Below are positions 1 through 7,484 of a DNA stretch of 10,000 nucleotides, piece after piece. The position numbers and the translations under genes were made by a program. This stretch comes from Actinidia chinensis (taxonomy: Eukaryota > Streptophyta > Magnoliopsida > Ericales > Actinidiaceae). Location of the stretch: positions 10,328,235 through 10,338,234 of the forward strand of contig CM018904.1 in assembly GCA_009663005.1 (NCBI GenBank), in the 5' to 3' direction. Below the pieces are notes generated by a model. The model made no database searches. It had not been told where the DNA came from and was given only the letters and a program-made list of their open reading frames with translations. How positions within the stretch are numbered: the first letter of the stretch is position 1; every line of letters begins with the position of its first letter.

Positions 1-291
1 TAAACATTCATTTTTAACAAAATAGTATTATCATAAATGTACGATTAATGATATACAAATAAATAATTTTTATGATCTTTTTCTTACTCATTGATATGAA
101 ACCTATCATATAGCTCAAGTAGGTCTTGTTTCAGATTGCAAAACTTCATTATTTCATGCCACATCAGTTAGTAAGGGTTTTGAGTTTGTATGGCATTACT
201 CATATCCTAAATGTACCAATGAGGGTGCAAACTCCTATAAATTAAAGTACTAAATCTTATATTTTCGTATTGCTCCACATGCGCATGCAAG
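1..291. other. AT-rich non-coding stretch
   Basis: No open frame, RNA gene or recognisable element was found here on either strand. The only local structure is a perfect 10-base palindrome, catgcgcatg, at 278-287, just before the alternating tract described separately. Confidence 0.6.
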
Positions 292-327
292 ACACGCACA
301 CATGTATATATATGCGTGCGTGTGTGT
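292..327. repeat. Alternating purine-pyrimidine tract (CA/TG, TA, CG mix)
   Basis: All 36 bases alternate purine and pyrimidine without a break: an ACAC/GCAC part, then a TATATATAT core, then GCGTGCGTGTGTGT. The two halves are roughly complementary, so the tract is also an imperfect palindrome. Mixed CA/TG and CG dinucleotides are the classical sequence type for left-handed Z-DNA under negative supercoiling, and the TA core melts easily. It probably arose as a compound microsatellite. Any regulatory role is inference, because no neighbouring gene is visible. Confidence 0.75.
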
Positions 328-842
328 TGCTTTCATTTTGCTTTCTGAACGTTAATGATTATTATTTATCAAAAAAAAGTTAATGCTTATTAGCTCCTCT
401 TAAACAACTTCATATGCTAAATTAGGCAGATGTAAAAGGACATCTAACTAATATGCCCCATTCCTCATAGCACTAACCCTTCTTCTTTCTTGTTAGGGCA
501 AGCCAAATCCTATCCTTGCTTTTGTGATGAAATATGAAAATCGCGTGCACGTAAACCTCATAACACTTTGTCCGTCATTCACAAGCTTCCCTTTTGGACG
601 TGGGCTTTAGGTTTTCCCTTTCCTTAATTTGAGTTGTACTCTATTAAAAGTAGTATCTAAACCTTCCTCAATAAGTTAGTTAATTTTTCTTCTCTCTTTT
701 GCAAAAAAATAAATAAAAAAGAAGGCATGTGCACATGTCAAACATGCAACGTGATGACTTAGCTATAAGGTTTTCAATGTTCAGTCATCGACTAAATAGG
801 TGAGTGAACGTTGCTCTTCTTATAATTGCTTAAGGACTTGAC
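328..842. other. Non-coding stretch without recognised features
   Basis: AT-rich with frequent stops in every frame. A short A-rich run lies near 703-722. I recognise no gene, RNA or transposon boundary. Confidence 0.55.
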
Positions 843-905
843 TCTTCTCTCTCTAATTTTTAGTCTTCGTCCTTCGATGCCGGGAGGGGCATAGAGAGAG
901 AGAGA
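843..905. repeat. Short CT and AG runs in inverted orientation
   Basis: A TCTCTCTCT run (about 846-854) is followed about 40 bases later by an AGAGAGAGAGAG run (about 892-904). Each is a short dinucleotide microsatellite. Because they are complementary they could form a hairpin, but simple repeats of opposite sense pair by default, so no function is inferred. Confidence 0.5.
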
Positions 906-1321
906 CTTTGTGCCCTCAGCTTTGAAAGAATTACAATTTAGCCTATGAATATTAAATATATTTCACTTTGGCCCACCAAAAAATAATACATATGCTTTTC
1001 AATTTTTGTTTACTTTTTTTTTCTTCAAAAAATTCCTATGACTTCCAATTTCAATATCACCTTAAATCTACTGAGATGTATCGATTTTTGTTGAGTTTGA
1101 GAAAAAAAATTAAAAAATTCAATTTTGGAAATGATTTTAAAAATTGAGAATCAATTCTTTTAATTTGAAGGGCGAAAATTGTAGACATCTAGTTTCATTT
1201 TAAGTAATATATATACACATCATTAATTAGAATTTGGCTGTCCAGGTTTGGTTTTTAATTCGAAATATCCAATCTTAGATTTATAGTACCCCTCTCAACC
1301 AAATTCCCAGCTACGCCACTG
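906..1321. mobile_element. Possible decayed DNA-transposon remnant ending at 1321
   Basis: The right boundary is suggested by cccagctacgccactg at 1306-1321, whose complement reads CAGTGGCGTAGCTGGG. Seen from that end it runs into a G-rich GAGAGGGG segment (around 1290-1298). From memory, many plant non-autonomous DNA elements, often classed as hAT-like, begin with CAGTGGCGGAGCCAGG and then G-rich sequence, so the match is close but not exact. I could not find a partner terminus or an 8-bp target duplication to the left, so the left limit given is arbitrary. The interior is AT-rich and non-coding. Confidence 0.3.
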
Positions 1322-1330
1322 GCTTCCGGT

Positions 1331-1447
1331 CATTTGACCCCAAAATTTCAAGGTGGCAACTCTCTCTCATTTTATCTTCCTCCTCCAATGTCTGCCTCAT
1401 TTGACGCCCTAAAATTTCAAGGTGGTGACTCTCTCTCTCTCTCTCTC
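1331..1447. repeat. Imperfect tandem duplication ending in CT microsatellite
   Basis: Two copies of a segment beginning CATTTGAC, then AAAATTTCAAGGTGG, then a CTCTCT run start at 1331 and 1398, a period of 67 bases. They differ by a few substitutions and a one-base indel before the shared AAAATTTC block. The second copy ends in a longer uninterrupted CT tract (1429-1447, about nine units). The arrangement fits a local duplication followed by microsatellite growth in one copy. Confidence 0.7.
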
Positions 1448-2100
1448 AATTGGGTTTGACAAGATTGAGGCCGGATCACTTCCAATATTGCAACCACTTG
1501 GCCTAGCAACATGGTAAGGAATGGACCACAAAAAGAACGCGTCCGATCTTTTCCTTTCGGAGGGAGGCATAGTTACCATCACCATTCACCATACCCAATA
1601 TAGTGGTTGAACCACAAATCCCCGTTTCGTTCAATTATATGCCCATCAACACACAAACATTCATGATGCGGATTAATCTATTTATGAGACAGCAACAAGT
1701 ACCAAACATCTCAAGCTGAACGGTGATTCGCATGTTTAAGTGTAAAACTAACAGCCATTTGTTGTGGTTGCCTCCTGGGTTTCCCTGGAAAGAAAAGGAA
1801 ACGTTAATAAGACGAATGGGCTTTTTCACTCGCAGCCAAACACACCACTTCACGGTTCCAATAGGAACATCAAGTGGAATCAAGTGGGAGGAAGGGGCTA
1901 TCAAAAAGCCCTAGACTGGGGCGTAATGCTCATACACCATTCTCGTGTCCCCAGTTAGAGGGCTCTCTCAGCCGCACGATATAGTGAACAAAATATCTAG
2001 TCTCAAGCAAATGAGAGGTATATAACTATCTGCTTCAATCATTGAATAAAGTGTAATGGATGCAGTTGTCCACCAGAAGATTACCACTTCAAGATTGACT
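1448..2100. other. Non-coding stretch without a supported gene
   Basis: Base composition is less AT-rich than the flanks, and short open frames occur on both strands (longest 89 codons at 1635-1904, minus). None has recognisable motifs. On the minus strand a pyrimidine-rich TTTCTTTCCAG near 1782-1792 resembles a splice acceptor, but no matching exon could be followed. A small perfect inverted repeat, gtggttgaaccac, lies at 1603-1615. This could be the edge of a host gene or an old repeat; I cannot tell which. Confidence 0.4.
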
Positions 2101-2117
2101 AATAAGGCAGGCTTATC
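2101..2117. repeat. Left target-site duplication of the SINE
   Basis: The 17-base sequence aataaggcaggcttatc recurs immediately after the SINE poly(A) tail as aataaggccggcttatc (2306-2322), with one difference at the ninth base. The length and position fit LINE-type target-primed integration. Confidence 0.92.
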
Positions 2118-2129
2118 GCCCCGGGCACA

Positions 2130-2140
2130 TAGCGTAGTGG
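2130..2140 (+). promoter_or_regulatory. RNA polymerase III A box of the SINE
   Basis: tagcgtagtgg fits the TRGCNNAGYNGG internal promoter consensus with one variable position absent. It starts 12 bases inside the element, as expected for a tRNA-derived head. Confidence 0.85.
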
Positions 2141-2184
2141 TTAAAGGCGAACCCCCGGGATGACGGAGCCCCCGTGAGGTCCCG

Positions 2185-2195
2185 GATTCGAATCC
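2185..2195 (+). promoter_or_regulatory. RNA polymerase III B box of the SINE
   Basis: gattcgaatcc matches the B-box core (GWTTCRANNCC form) fully and lies 55 bases downstream of the A-box start, a workable spacing for TFIIIC binding. Confidence 0.9.
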
Positions 2196-2305
2196 TGGCC
2201 ACTACTGCTACATAACCGCATTTACATCATGTAGGTGTGAAGGGCTAGCTGCCACTGGCAATAGATTAGTCTGGATTCCAGAATAATATTGTTAATCAAA
2301 AAAAA

Positions 2306-2322
2306 AATAAGGCCGGCTTATC
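2306..2322. repeat. Right target-site duplication of the SINE
   Basis: Second copy of the 17-base target sequence, differing from the left copy only at 2314 (c against a). Its first two As merge with the poly(A) tail, so the exact tail end is uncertain by a base or two. Confidence 0.92.
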
Positions 2323-3534
2323 CTTCAATATATTTAGCCAAGAAAGCAAGTGAAAGTGCAAATCAAATGTTTGAACGAAATGTAAAGACGAGACAAGTCA
2401 CCACTATACGCATTGTCAACATCACCGACGATCCAGCACTCCTCAAAAATTGGAGAGTAACACGAAGGCTAAGCTGATTGTTCTGTGCATTACCAACATA
2501 AAACAAGGCCAGACTTAATGAATTGTTTTGTGCATCACAAAGGCAGATTTAAGTGTGGTGACTAGGACAAAACCAACATAAAATCAGCCTTGAAACTAAA
2601 CTCACTCCTAGTCAGCTAGAAAACACCACCACCCGCAAATAAGTTTAAATGTGGAATGTAAATATTATGATGACAATATGACAACAATATATTACGAGTT
2701 AATAAAAGTAGTGCAAACTAGAGATAAAACAAGATAATAGGTCTAGCCACATGCAAGGGAGATCTGCAACTGTCTTGTTAAGGAAAACTGACAGTTTCCA
2801 TACCAAGGATAGTGCTAAACGAAGAGGGAGACGGCCAAACGTTATGCTGGTAACAAAGAGATACGCAGCAGCATATAGTTCCACAAAAGCTTCGGCATTA
2901 GATGAAGCAAAATGTCGTCACATGATTCACCTTTGATAGACTTAATTGAGTTGATTAAATTGGGTCAGCGCGTTTGGAATTACTCTCCTTAATTTAAAAA
3001 TGATTAACAACTGCAATCAAGTTTCTCCTTTTCTGTTCCAGTTACATATCCAGAACTTACGTTGATCATTCATTCATCCCAACAATACATGACCAACAGC
3101 TCATTAGGTTTTACCGGAAATTTCCATAAAGATTACAGTGGTTTTCAGAGAGTATTTCGAAAGAACTACCAGTTTTCATCAAAGAAAAATAATTATTAAA
3201 AGCAGTGAAATAACTTTGAAAAGATAAACTAAAATTCAATGACTCATTCAATTTACAGATTTTGTTGAAGAATAATAATCAATCAAGGTGTAAGAACTTG
3301 TAGGAATCCAAACCAAAGTGGATAATAAAGGAAAGGAAATAAATTTTATTTTTTTCTCTATTTTGGGCAGTGGGTTGTGCCAGAGATGTTCCCAAGCAAT
3401 CCAAAATACAAGAGATATGGAATACTAAAACATAGTACCTACATAAGAACTTTTATGAGCCATCATAGATACACCAACCATCTCAAGATAATGAAAAGGC
3501 AGTATTTCACAATATAAAATGATAATCTTTATTA
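2323..3534. other. Non-coding stretch with short degenerate repeats
   Basis: No supported gene. A 16-base motif (ttgttctgtgcattac, 2478-2493) recurs at 2523-2538 with two changes, and accaacataaaa recurs at 2492 and 2572, which suggests an old local duplication. On the minus strand 2935-2750 is open (it includes EAFVELYAAAYLFVTSITF), but it lacks a recognisable domain and convincing splice borders, so I do not call it a gene. The rest is AT-rich, with stops in all frames. Confidence 0.45.
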
Positions 3535-5063
3535 CCAAACCAAATTAAGTCTTGTGTCCGAATGAATTTGGGTCAGCAAAATGAATCCTTTTTCACCGTT
3601 GCAGTCTATCAAGGGATACATGTTAAGTTAAATCTTATCAATCCATCAATTTTTAGTAAAATCTTTTTACCAAAACCACCCATGTCAGTTAGGTCTTTTC
3701 TCACCCTTACATTTTTACTAACAATAATCTTATCACTCTTCTTTACTATTGCATCTACTAATCTTCATTGTATGTGACCATATTCACCAAACCAACTTAG
3801 TCTATTTTCTTTCCACTTATATTCAATTAATGTACTGCTACCATTTGATGACTGTTTTCATTTTTTATTCTCACTCATCTGGTTCTATCGCACATCCACC
3901 TTGACATTTTTATGTTAATGCCAGCTACCATTTCATGACTATTTTCATTTCTATTTCTATCTCTTCTAGGTCTTCTATAGCAAATCCAACTTAACACTTT
4001 TATGTTAGATAAACTCATTACATTTATGTGCTGTCTTTTAGTTCCCATATAGCATCGTTGGCCTTGTAGTCATTCTATAAAAAAATTCTATCAATTTTGT
4101 AGGTATCTCTAGACCATAATGTGTCAAAAGCACCCCCTCCACTAAAGCCAACTTACTAGATTCTATGGGTTACCTGTTCATTTTAAACTCTCTTGACTCC
4201 ATAGTTTCTCTGCATTTTTAATTTAGCTTAAACTCCTCTCTTAATTTCATTCATTAAGACAATATCATCATGAAGCCTCATCTTGAACATGCCAAGTCAA
4301 TTCATCCATGACTTAAGGCAAAAAGAAAATGACTTAAAGTTGACGGGTGTAATCGTACTGTGATTGAAAATTCATTTATTTCTTCCGTAGGTGATCAAAT
4401 TTTAGTCACAAGCCCACATCCTTTATCCCATCAGTGTACTTCTTTGTCTCTCACTCCCTTTCTCTCCAATACCCAATCTATTCTATCTCGACACCATATC
4501 GTAAGTTTTATCCAAGTCTCTTCGTCTAATTATACTTTTCTATTAGTCTCCTATGTAAGTAAATTGCTTTCATTGTTGATCTAACGAATTCCTTCACACT
4601 CTTGTTACCTTTACCTCTTTAAGCCATGCTCAATCACTCTCAGTCCCCCCAACTTCAATTGTTTTGACTCATTAACTAATACCCTATAGTTAGTGCAACT
4701 TTAATATCTCCTTTATTCTTATATATAGGTACTACAATGTTCTTGCCCTCCACTCCAATCTCATGCATTTTCCTAGTCATTATAATCTTATTAGATAACT
4801 TTGTTAACCTAGACACACCCACCTCACACAAAGCATTTCCCCACCTCAATAGAGATACCATCTAGTCCTAATAACTTGCCAAATTCCATTCTCTTAAATG
4901 CACTTTCCACCTCATACTTACTCTACCATCGAACTTGGATTCTCTAATTTCACCAAGACTACCATGTTACATTCCACTAAAGCTTTCCAAATGTCTTTTG
5001 TTTAGCATTATCTAAATATAAGTTTTCCACATTCCTCACCAACACCTTCAAACTTGGTTTGCA
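3535..5063 (-). mobile_element. RTE-type LINE remnant, 5'-truncated and inactivated
   Basis: Reading on the minus strand, fragments of a plant RTE-clade reverse transcriptase appear in the correct order but in shifting frames. They include EVESAFKRM (4913-4887), GLDGI, VGVSRLTKLSNKIIMTRKM, VVPIYKNKGDI (4735-4703), RVIEHGLKR (4640-4614), STMKAIYLHRRLIEKY (4579-4532), DLDKTYDMVSR (4518-4486, first catalytic Asp region), EEINEFSITVRLHPSTLS (4385-4332), VMDELTWHVQDE (4312-4277), HDDIVLMNEIKRG (4272-4234, the DD motif), FYRMTTRPTMLYG (4082-4044) and KWKENRLSWFG (3818-3786). It ends near IHFADPNSF (3586-3560). The endonuclease domain is absent, as in a 5'-truncated insertion. Many stops, frameshifts and small deletions make it non-functional; about 17 bases are missing just before the DD motif. 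End positions are approximate because no target duplication is visible. Family assignment rests on recalled plant RTE sequences. Confidence 0.85.
3838..4007 (-). repeat. 87-bp-period duplication inside the LINE C-terminal region
   Basis: Two copies (3838-3917 and 3925-4007), each from CTACCATTT to TTTTATGTTA, are about four-fifths identical by eye. On the minus strand both encode the same segment of the LINE C-terminus: NIKVLSWIC followed by an arginine-rich stretch ending RNRNE in one, and NIKMSRWMC followed by a similar stretch with a stop in the other. The intact family has this segment once, so one copy is extra. Confidence 0.75.
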
Positions 5064-5344
5064 TGACATGCATGCAAGCACAAATAATGGATGCAAAACT
5101 CTGTTATTTATTACAAGACATCTTATAAAAGCTCAAAAAGCTTAAAAAGAGCAATCTATATAAAAAAACCAATATCTAATACCCAATACAAATACCCCAT
5201 CAGAATCAACCCATTGTTTACGGTTACGTTTTTAAAATCCACTAACCTGTTATTTGCTACGTGAGTATCTCGTTCGATGATTTTCTTCACTTTACCTTTA
5301 TCTTTTTTTACCATCAGTTTTTGTTTCTTATTCCTCTTATATAC
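5064..5344. other. AT-rich stretch upstream of the LINE
   Basis: No element boundary or gene is recognised. The minus strand is open over 5425-5156 and its lower part encodes a lysine-rich stretch (VYKRNKKQKLMVKKDKGKVKK), which reflects A-rich sequence and is not evidence of function. Confidence 0.4.
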
Positions 5345-5446
5345 TGATTTCATGAATTTCTCAGACAAGAAACAGCAAGTGAGGAAAGCGCTCACAAAAT
5401 CGTTGAAGCCTTTAAATGGAAGCAAATTTTCTGGAATCCATTGTTG
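5345..5446 (-). other. Exon-like open frame 2 (hypothetical, minus strand)
   Basis: On the minus strand a pyrimidine-rich TTTCTTGTTTGATTTGAG precedes a 102-base open segment of exactly 34 codons that ends at a GTATAT donor-like site. It encodes QQWIPENLLPFKGFNDF followed by VSAFLTCCFLSEKFMKS. The frame continues in phase from the segment at 5625-5528 across an 81-base AT- and T-rich interval that looks like a short plant intron. I recognise no protein family. An open frame this short can arise by chance, so this is only a candidate exon of a host gene or pseudogene. Confidence 0.25.
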
Positions 5447-5527
5447 CTCAAATCAAACAAGAAATACAGAATAAAGTTGAACAAAGATAGAGAGAGTTTG
5501 CAACTAGGAAACATTATTATTTATTAC

Positions 5528-5625
5528 GAAGCATACACACTCCCAGCAGATTTGAGCAAACGCCAGATAAATAGCCGTTTCAAAATCATATTCCTGTGCT
5601 GGCTGCTCCCAGACCCGCAAAATGC
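5528..5625 (-). other. Exon-like open frame 1 (hypothetical, minus strand)
   Basis: The 98-base segment lies between an acceptor-like TTGTTGTAG and a donor-like GTAATA. After two leading bases it reads ILRVWEQPAQEYDFETAIY, then LAFAQICWECVCF, and ends in the phase needed by the segment at 5446-5345. Upstream on the same strand lies a CT-rich tract (5690-5665) like many plant 5' leaders. A further donor-like GTAAGTA (6026-6020) ends another possible small exon at 6063-6027. No family is recognised and no start codon can be chosen with confidence. It could equally be chance. Confidence 0.25.
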
Positions 5626-5664
5626 CTACAACAATGCCATCTCAAAGCACTTAGCAGTGGAAAA

Positions 5665-5690
5665 GCGAGCGAGAGCGAGAGCGAGAGAGG
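5665..5690. repeat. GAGAGC-type short tandem repeat
   Basis: gcgagcgagagcgagagcgagagagg is a purine-rich hexamer-like repeat with interruptions. Read on the minus strand it is the CTCTCGCTCTCG type common in plant 5' untranslated leaders, which would suit the exon-like segments just downstream. That link is inference. Confidence 0.6.
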
Positions 5691-6694
5691 ATGTGGTAAA
5701 AACTTTCTTCTTTAACTGAGCAAAATAGTGCATTTGTTCATGCTCCACCTATTTCAGATAAGTTCTCAAGATGGATGTATAAGATCAATTGACAATTTAT
5801 ATTTCTCACAATATGCAAAAGTTCACATTCTATGCTACATCATTGCATTATGCATTCGCAACATATAGCAGCTAGATATGCAATATGATAAATCATGTTG
5901 CAAAATGCAAGCTAACTGAAAAGTGTTAGAACTTAAGCTAAAGGAAGTGCCATAATAGGGAATAGGAAAAAACTCTATCACAATCTAAATTGTAGCCTCC
6001 AGTCGTGTTTCAAACATTGTACTTACAAATAGACAACCAGCAGGCCAAGCACTCACGTAGAAACTAATGTTTCCAATTACTTCCTGGTTGCTGCTACCCA
6101 GAGTTCAAAGCTCTCCTTAAGATAGATACCGCATCACTCATTCACTCTTTCCAATAACAAAACCCCAAGCATATAATCCTTGCAAGCAACTACTACTTGC
6201 CTATTTTGGGCAATCCCCCGCAAAAAACTGGGCCATGGAAATGCAATTGCGGGGAATCCTATGTGAGATTAAATAAATACTTGGTCCAGAAAAGAAAAAG
6301 AAAAAAGGGAAAATATAAAACAAAACAAAATAAAAAGAAGAGGATCAAATAGTTATCTTCGAAAGGTCAGCAGTTGATTACTTGTGGAAGAATGCTATTT
6401 TTCAACTTTGAAGTATGTTGGAGGTAAAATAGCACCTCCTAAACCAATATTTTATCATTGTGAGTATCTCCACTCATTGCCGAGTGGTTTTGAGTTGGAT
6501 GCTTATACACAGTGGTATCTACGCTGAGCTTTCAGAAGATTTTGGGAAAGACTCTGTTTCAATTTCAGCGCTTTTGGTAATTATTTCCCCCTTTGTTCAT
6601 GCCATAGGTGCACTTTGTCATGTTTGTAGAAGGTTATGCCATCTTTTTCTTCGCTCTACCTCTCCATGTGCTAGTGGGGGTCTGACGTGCAGGG
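5691..6694. other. Non-coding stretch, no supported gene
   Basis: AT-rich with stops in most frames. An inverted repeat with 8-base perfect arms, ccccgcaa (6216-6223) and ttgcgggg (6247-6254), could form a hairpin with a 23-base loop. A purine-rich AAAAGAAAAAG stretch lies at about 6290-6342. The plus-strand frame of 109 codons at 6460-6789 is the longest in the window, but it has no recognisable domain and runs into the LTR-like segment that follows. Confidence 0.4.
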
Positions 6695-6796
6695 TAAGCA
6701 TTAGAACTACCCAAATTGGTAAAATAACGATCCTGTCGGCCCTCTCCACGCCAATTGATTTTGAGATGGAGGCTTTAAGAAAGTGGTAATACAAAG
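6695..6796 (+). mobile_element. Possible decayed short LTR and primer site
   Basis: Wording such as CCAATTGATTTTGAGATGGAGGCTTTAAGAAAG followed by tggtaatacaaag (6784-6796) resembles a common plant repeat. From memory, that repeat is the end of a short LTR followed by the initiator-tRNA-Met primer site TGGTATCAGAGC; here the primer site would carry inserted As. The left side (ttagaactacccaaattgg after a gtgcaggg run) resembles the start of the same repeat. The terminal TG and CA are not preserved, and no second copy is visible, so the call is tentative. Confidence 0.28.
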
Positions 6797-7254
6797 ATGT
6801 AAGTCTAGCGTTCCTATTTGCACTGGTATCCTTCTTTGGTGCGGCCCTTGACCATGCACAATCTTGAGTATGGATTTTACTTTTTTCTCTCATTTAATTA
6901 CATTCCTTGCTGGGCACAAAATTATGAATGCAACTCTTTTTCGTGCGTCATATTGTTTACTTCCAAAATGTGATTAAAACGAACCACATTCAATTCAGTA
7001 TATTTTTGTGCAAGGCAACAAATACTAATGCGGCTATGGAGGAAAAATTCATGTTTCTTGGGACTTAATCGGATAAAAACCTCCCATACCACGCACACCA
7101 CTTCCCCATGAAACAATGATGGATAATTCCGTATTTTCACCAAAAAGGAACACCAAGCAAAGCGAACACTCCTTAGTTTGAGATAAGAAAATAAATCAAA
7201 ACCTATTTTTTAATATTTGGATTTTTGTATTTTATATTTTGAATTCTTTTTTTT
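6797..7254. other. Non-coding stretch without recognised features
   Basis: Short frames only. The final 60 bases are very T-rich and lead into the G/C-run block. No gene, RNA or clear repeat boundary is seen. Confidence 0.5.
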
Positions 7255-7357
7255 CGGGGATCGGGGTGGGGATATATAAAATCGTCTCCGCCTTGTCCCC
7301 GATTTTTTTTATCCTTAATCCCCCCCCGATCGAGGGCGGGAGAAATTGCCATCCCTA
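7255..7357 (-). mobile_element. hAT-like DNA-transposon terminal region with G/C runs
   Basis: The right end is attgccatcccta (7345-7357); its complement TAGGGATGGCAAT matches a terminus I recall for plant hAT-superfamily elements. Such elements typically carry blocks of GGGG and CCCC just inside the end, as here. An internal inverted repeat pairs gatcggggtggggat (7259-7273) with atccccccccgatc (7318-7331), differing by one inserted base and leaving a 44-base loop. The opposite terminus and an 8-bp target duplication (next to cccacaca, 7358-7365) were not found, so this is probably a truncated fragment. No transposase is encoded. Confidence 0.45.
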
Positions 7358-7484
7358 CCCACACACACTTCCCCTCAAACCCTCTTTTGCTTCCTCCCTG
7401 CCACCCCCATCCACTCCACTCTCTACTCCGCAACCCTTATCATCTAAATCCTAAACACACTAGTCATTATGAAGGCGGTTAGGC
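7358..7484. other. Pyrimidine-rich non-coding stretch
   Basis: The plus strand is C- and T-rich from about 7363 to 7440, giving proline- and serine-rich translations that are low complexity. It resembles plant leader sequence, but no downstream reading frame supports a gene. Confidence 0.45.

Larger units (their letters stand above)
2118..2305 (+). mobile_element. tRNA-derived SINE, about 188 bp, full length
   Basis: A short non-autonomous retroposon, transcribed by RNA polymerase III and mobilised by LINE enzymes. The head is tRNA-like: the A box is tagcgtagtgg (2130-2140, matching TRGCNNAGYNGG with the usual one-base length variation) and the B box is gattcgaatcc (2185-2195, matching GWTCRANNC plus flanks), a normal A-to-B distance for SINEs. 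A tRNA-unrelated body follows, including an AGCTGCCACTGGCA segment, and the element ends in a short A run up to about 2305. Flanking 17-bp duplications with one mismatch define both ends and indicate a complete, fairly recent insertion. Plant SINE families differ in tail type; the A tail argues against T- or TTG-tailed families such as Au or TS, but I cannot name the family. It is not a functional tRNA gene: the T-stem has mispairs and there is no complete cloverleaf. Confidence 0.9.

Noticed and set aside
1635..1904. Minus-strand frame of 89 codons and overlapping plus-strand frames
   Set aside because: No motifs and no consistent exon borders. Overlapping frames on both strands show that the segment simply has few stops.
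2118..2200. Functional tRNA gene
   Set aside because: A and B boxes are present, but the arms mispair, the sequence continues into a SINE body with a poly(A) tail, and target duplications flank the whole unit.
2699..2935. Minus-strand open frame with a hydrophobic, leucine-rich translation
   Set aside because: It looks superficially protein-like, but no family is recognised and no convincing acceptor or donor pair could be placed.
3562..3777. Plus-strand open frame of 71 codons
   Set aside because: It is antisense to the 3' part of the LINE remnant; the minus-strand motifs explain the sequence.
4360..4584. Plus-strand open frame of 74 codons
   Set aside because: It is antisense to the reverse-transcriptase part of the LINE remnant.
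4676..4861. Minus-strand frame as an independent small gene
   Set aside because: Its translation contains VVPIYKNKGDI and LTKLSNKII and is a surviving piece of the LINE reverse transcriptase, not a separate gene.
6178..6235. Minus-strand ATG in good plant context (ttccATGGCC) reading MAQFFAGDCPK
   Set aside because: The frame stops after 11 codons, and no donor site that would continue it was convincing.
6460..6789. Longest open frame in the window (109 codons, plus strand)
   Set aside because: No recognisable domain, no clear start context, and its 3' third overlaps a segment that resembles a decayed LTR end. The length is within what chance allows.
7239..7454. Plus-strand proline/serine-rich frame and the overlapping minus-strand glycine-rich frame
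   Set aside because: Both are low-complexity translations of G/C runs and a pyrimidine-rich stretch within and beside a hAT-like terminus.
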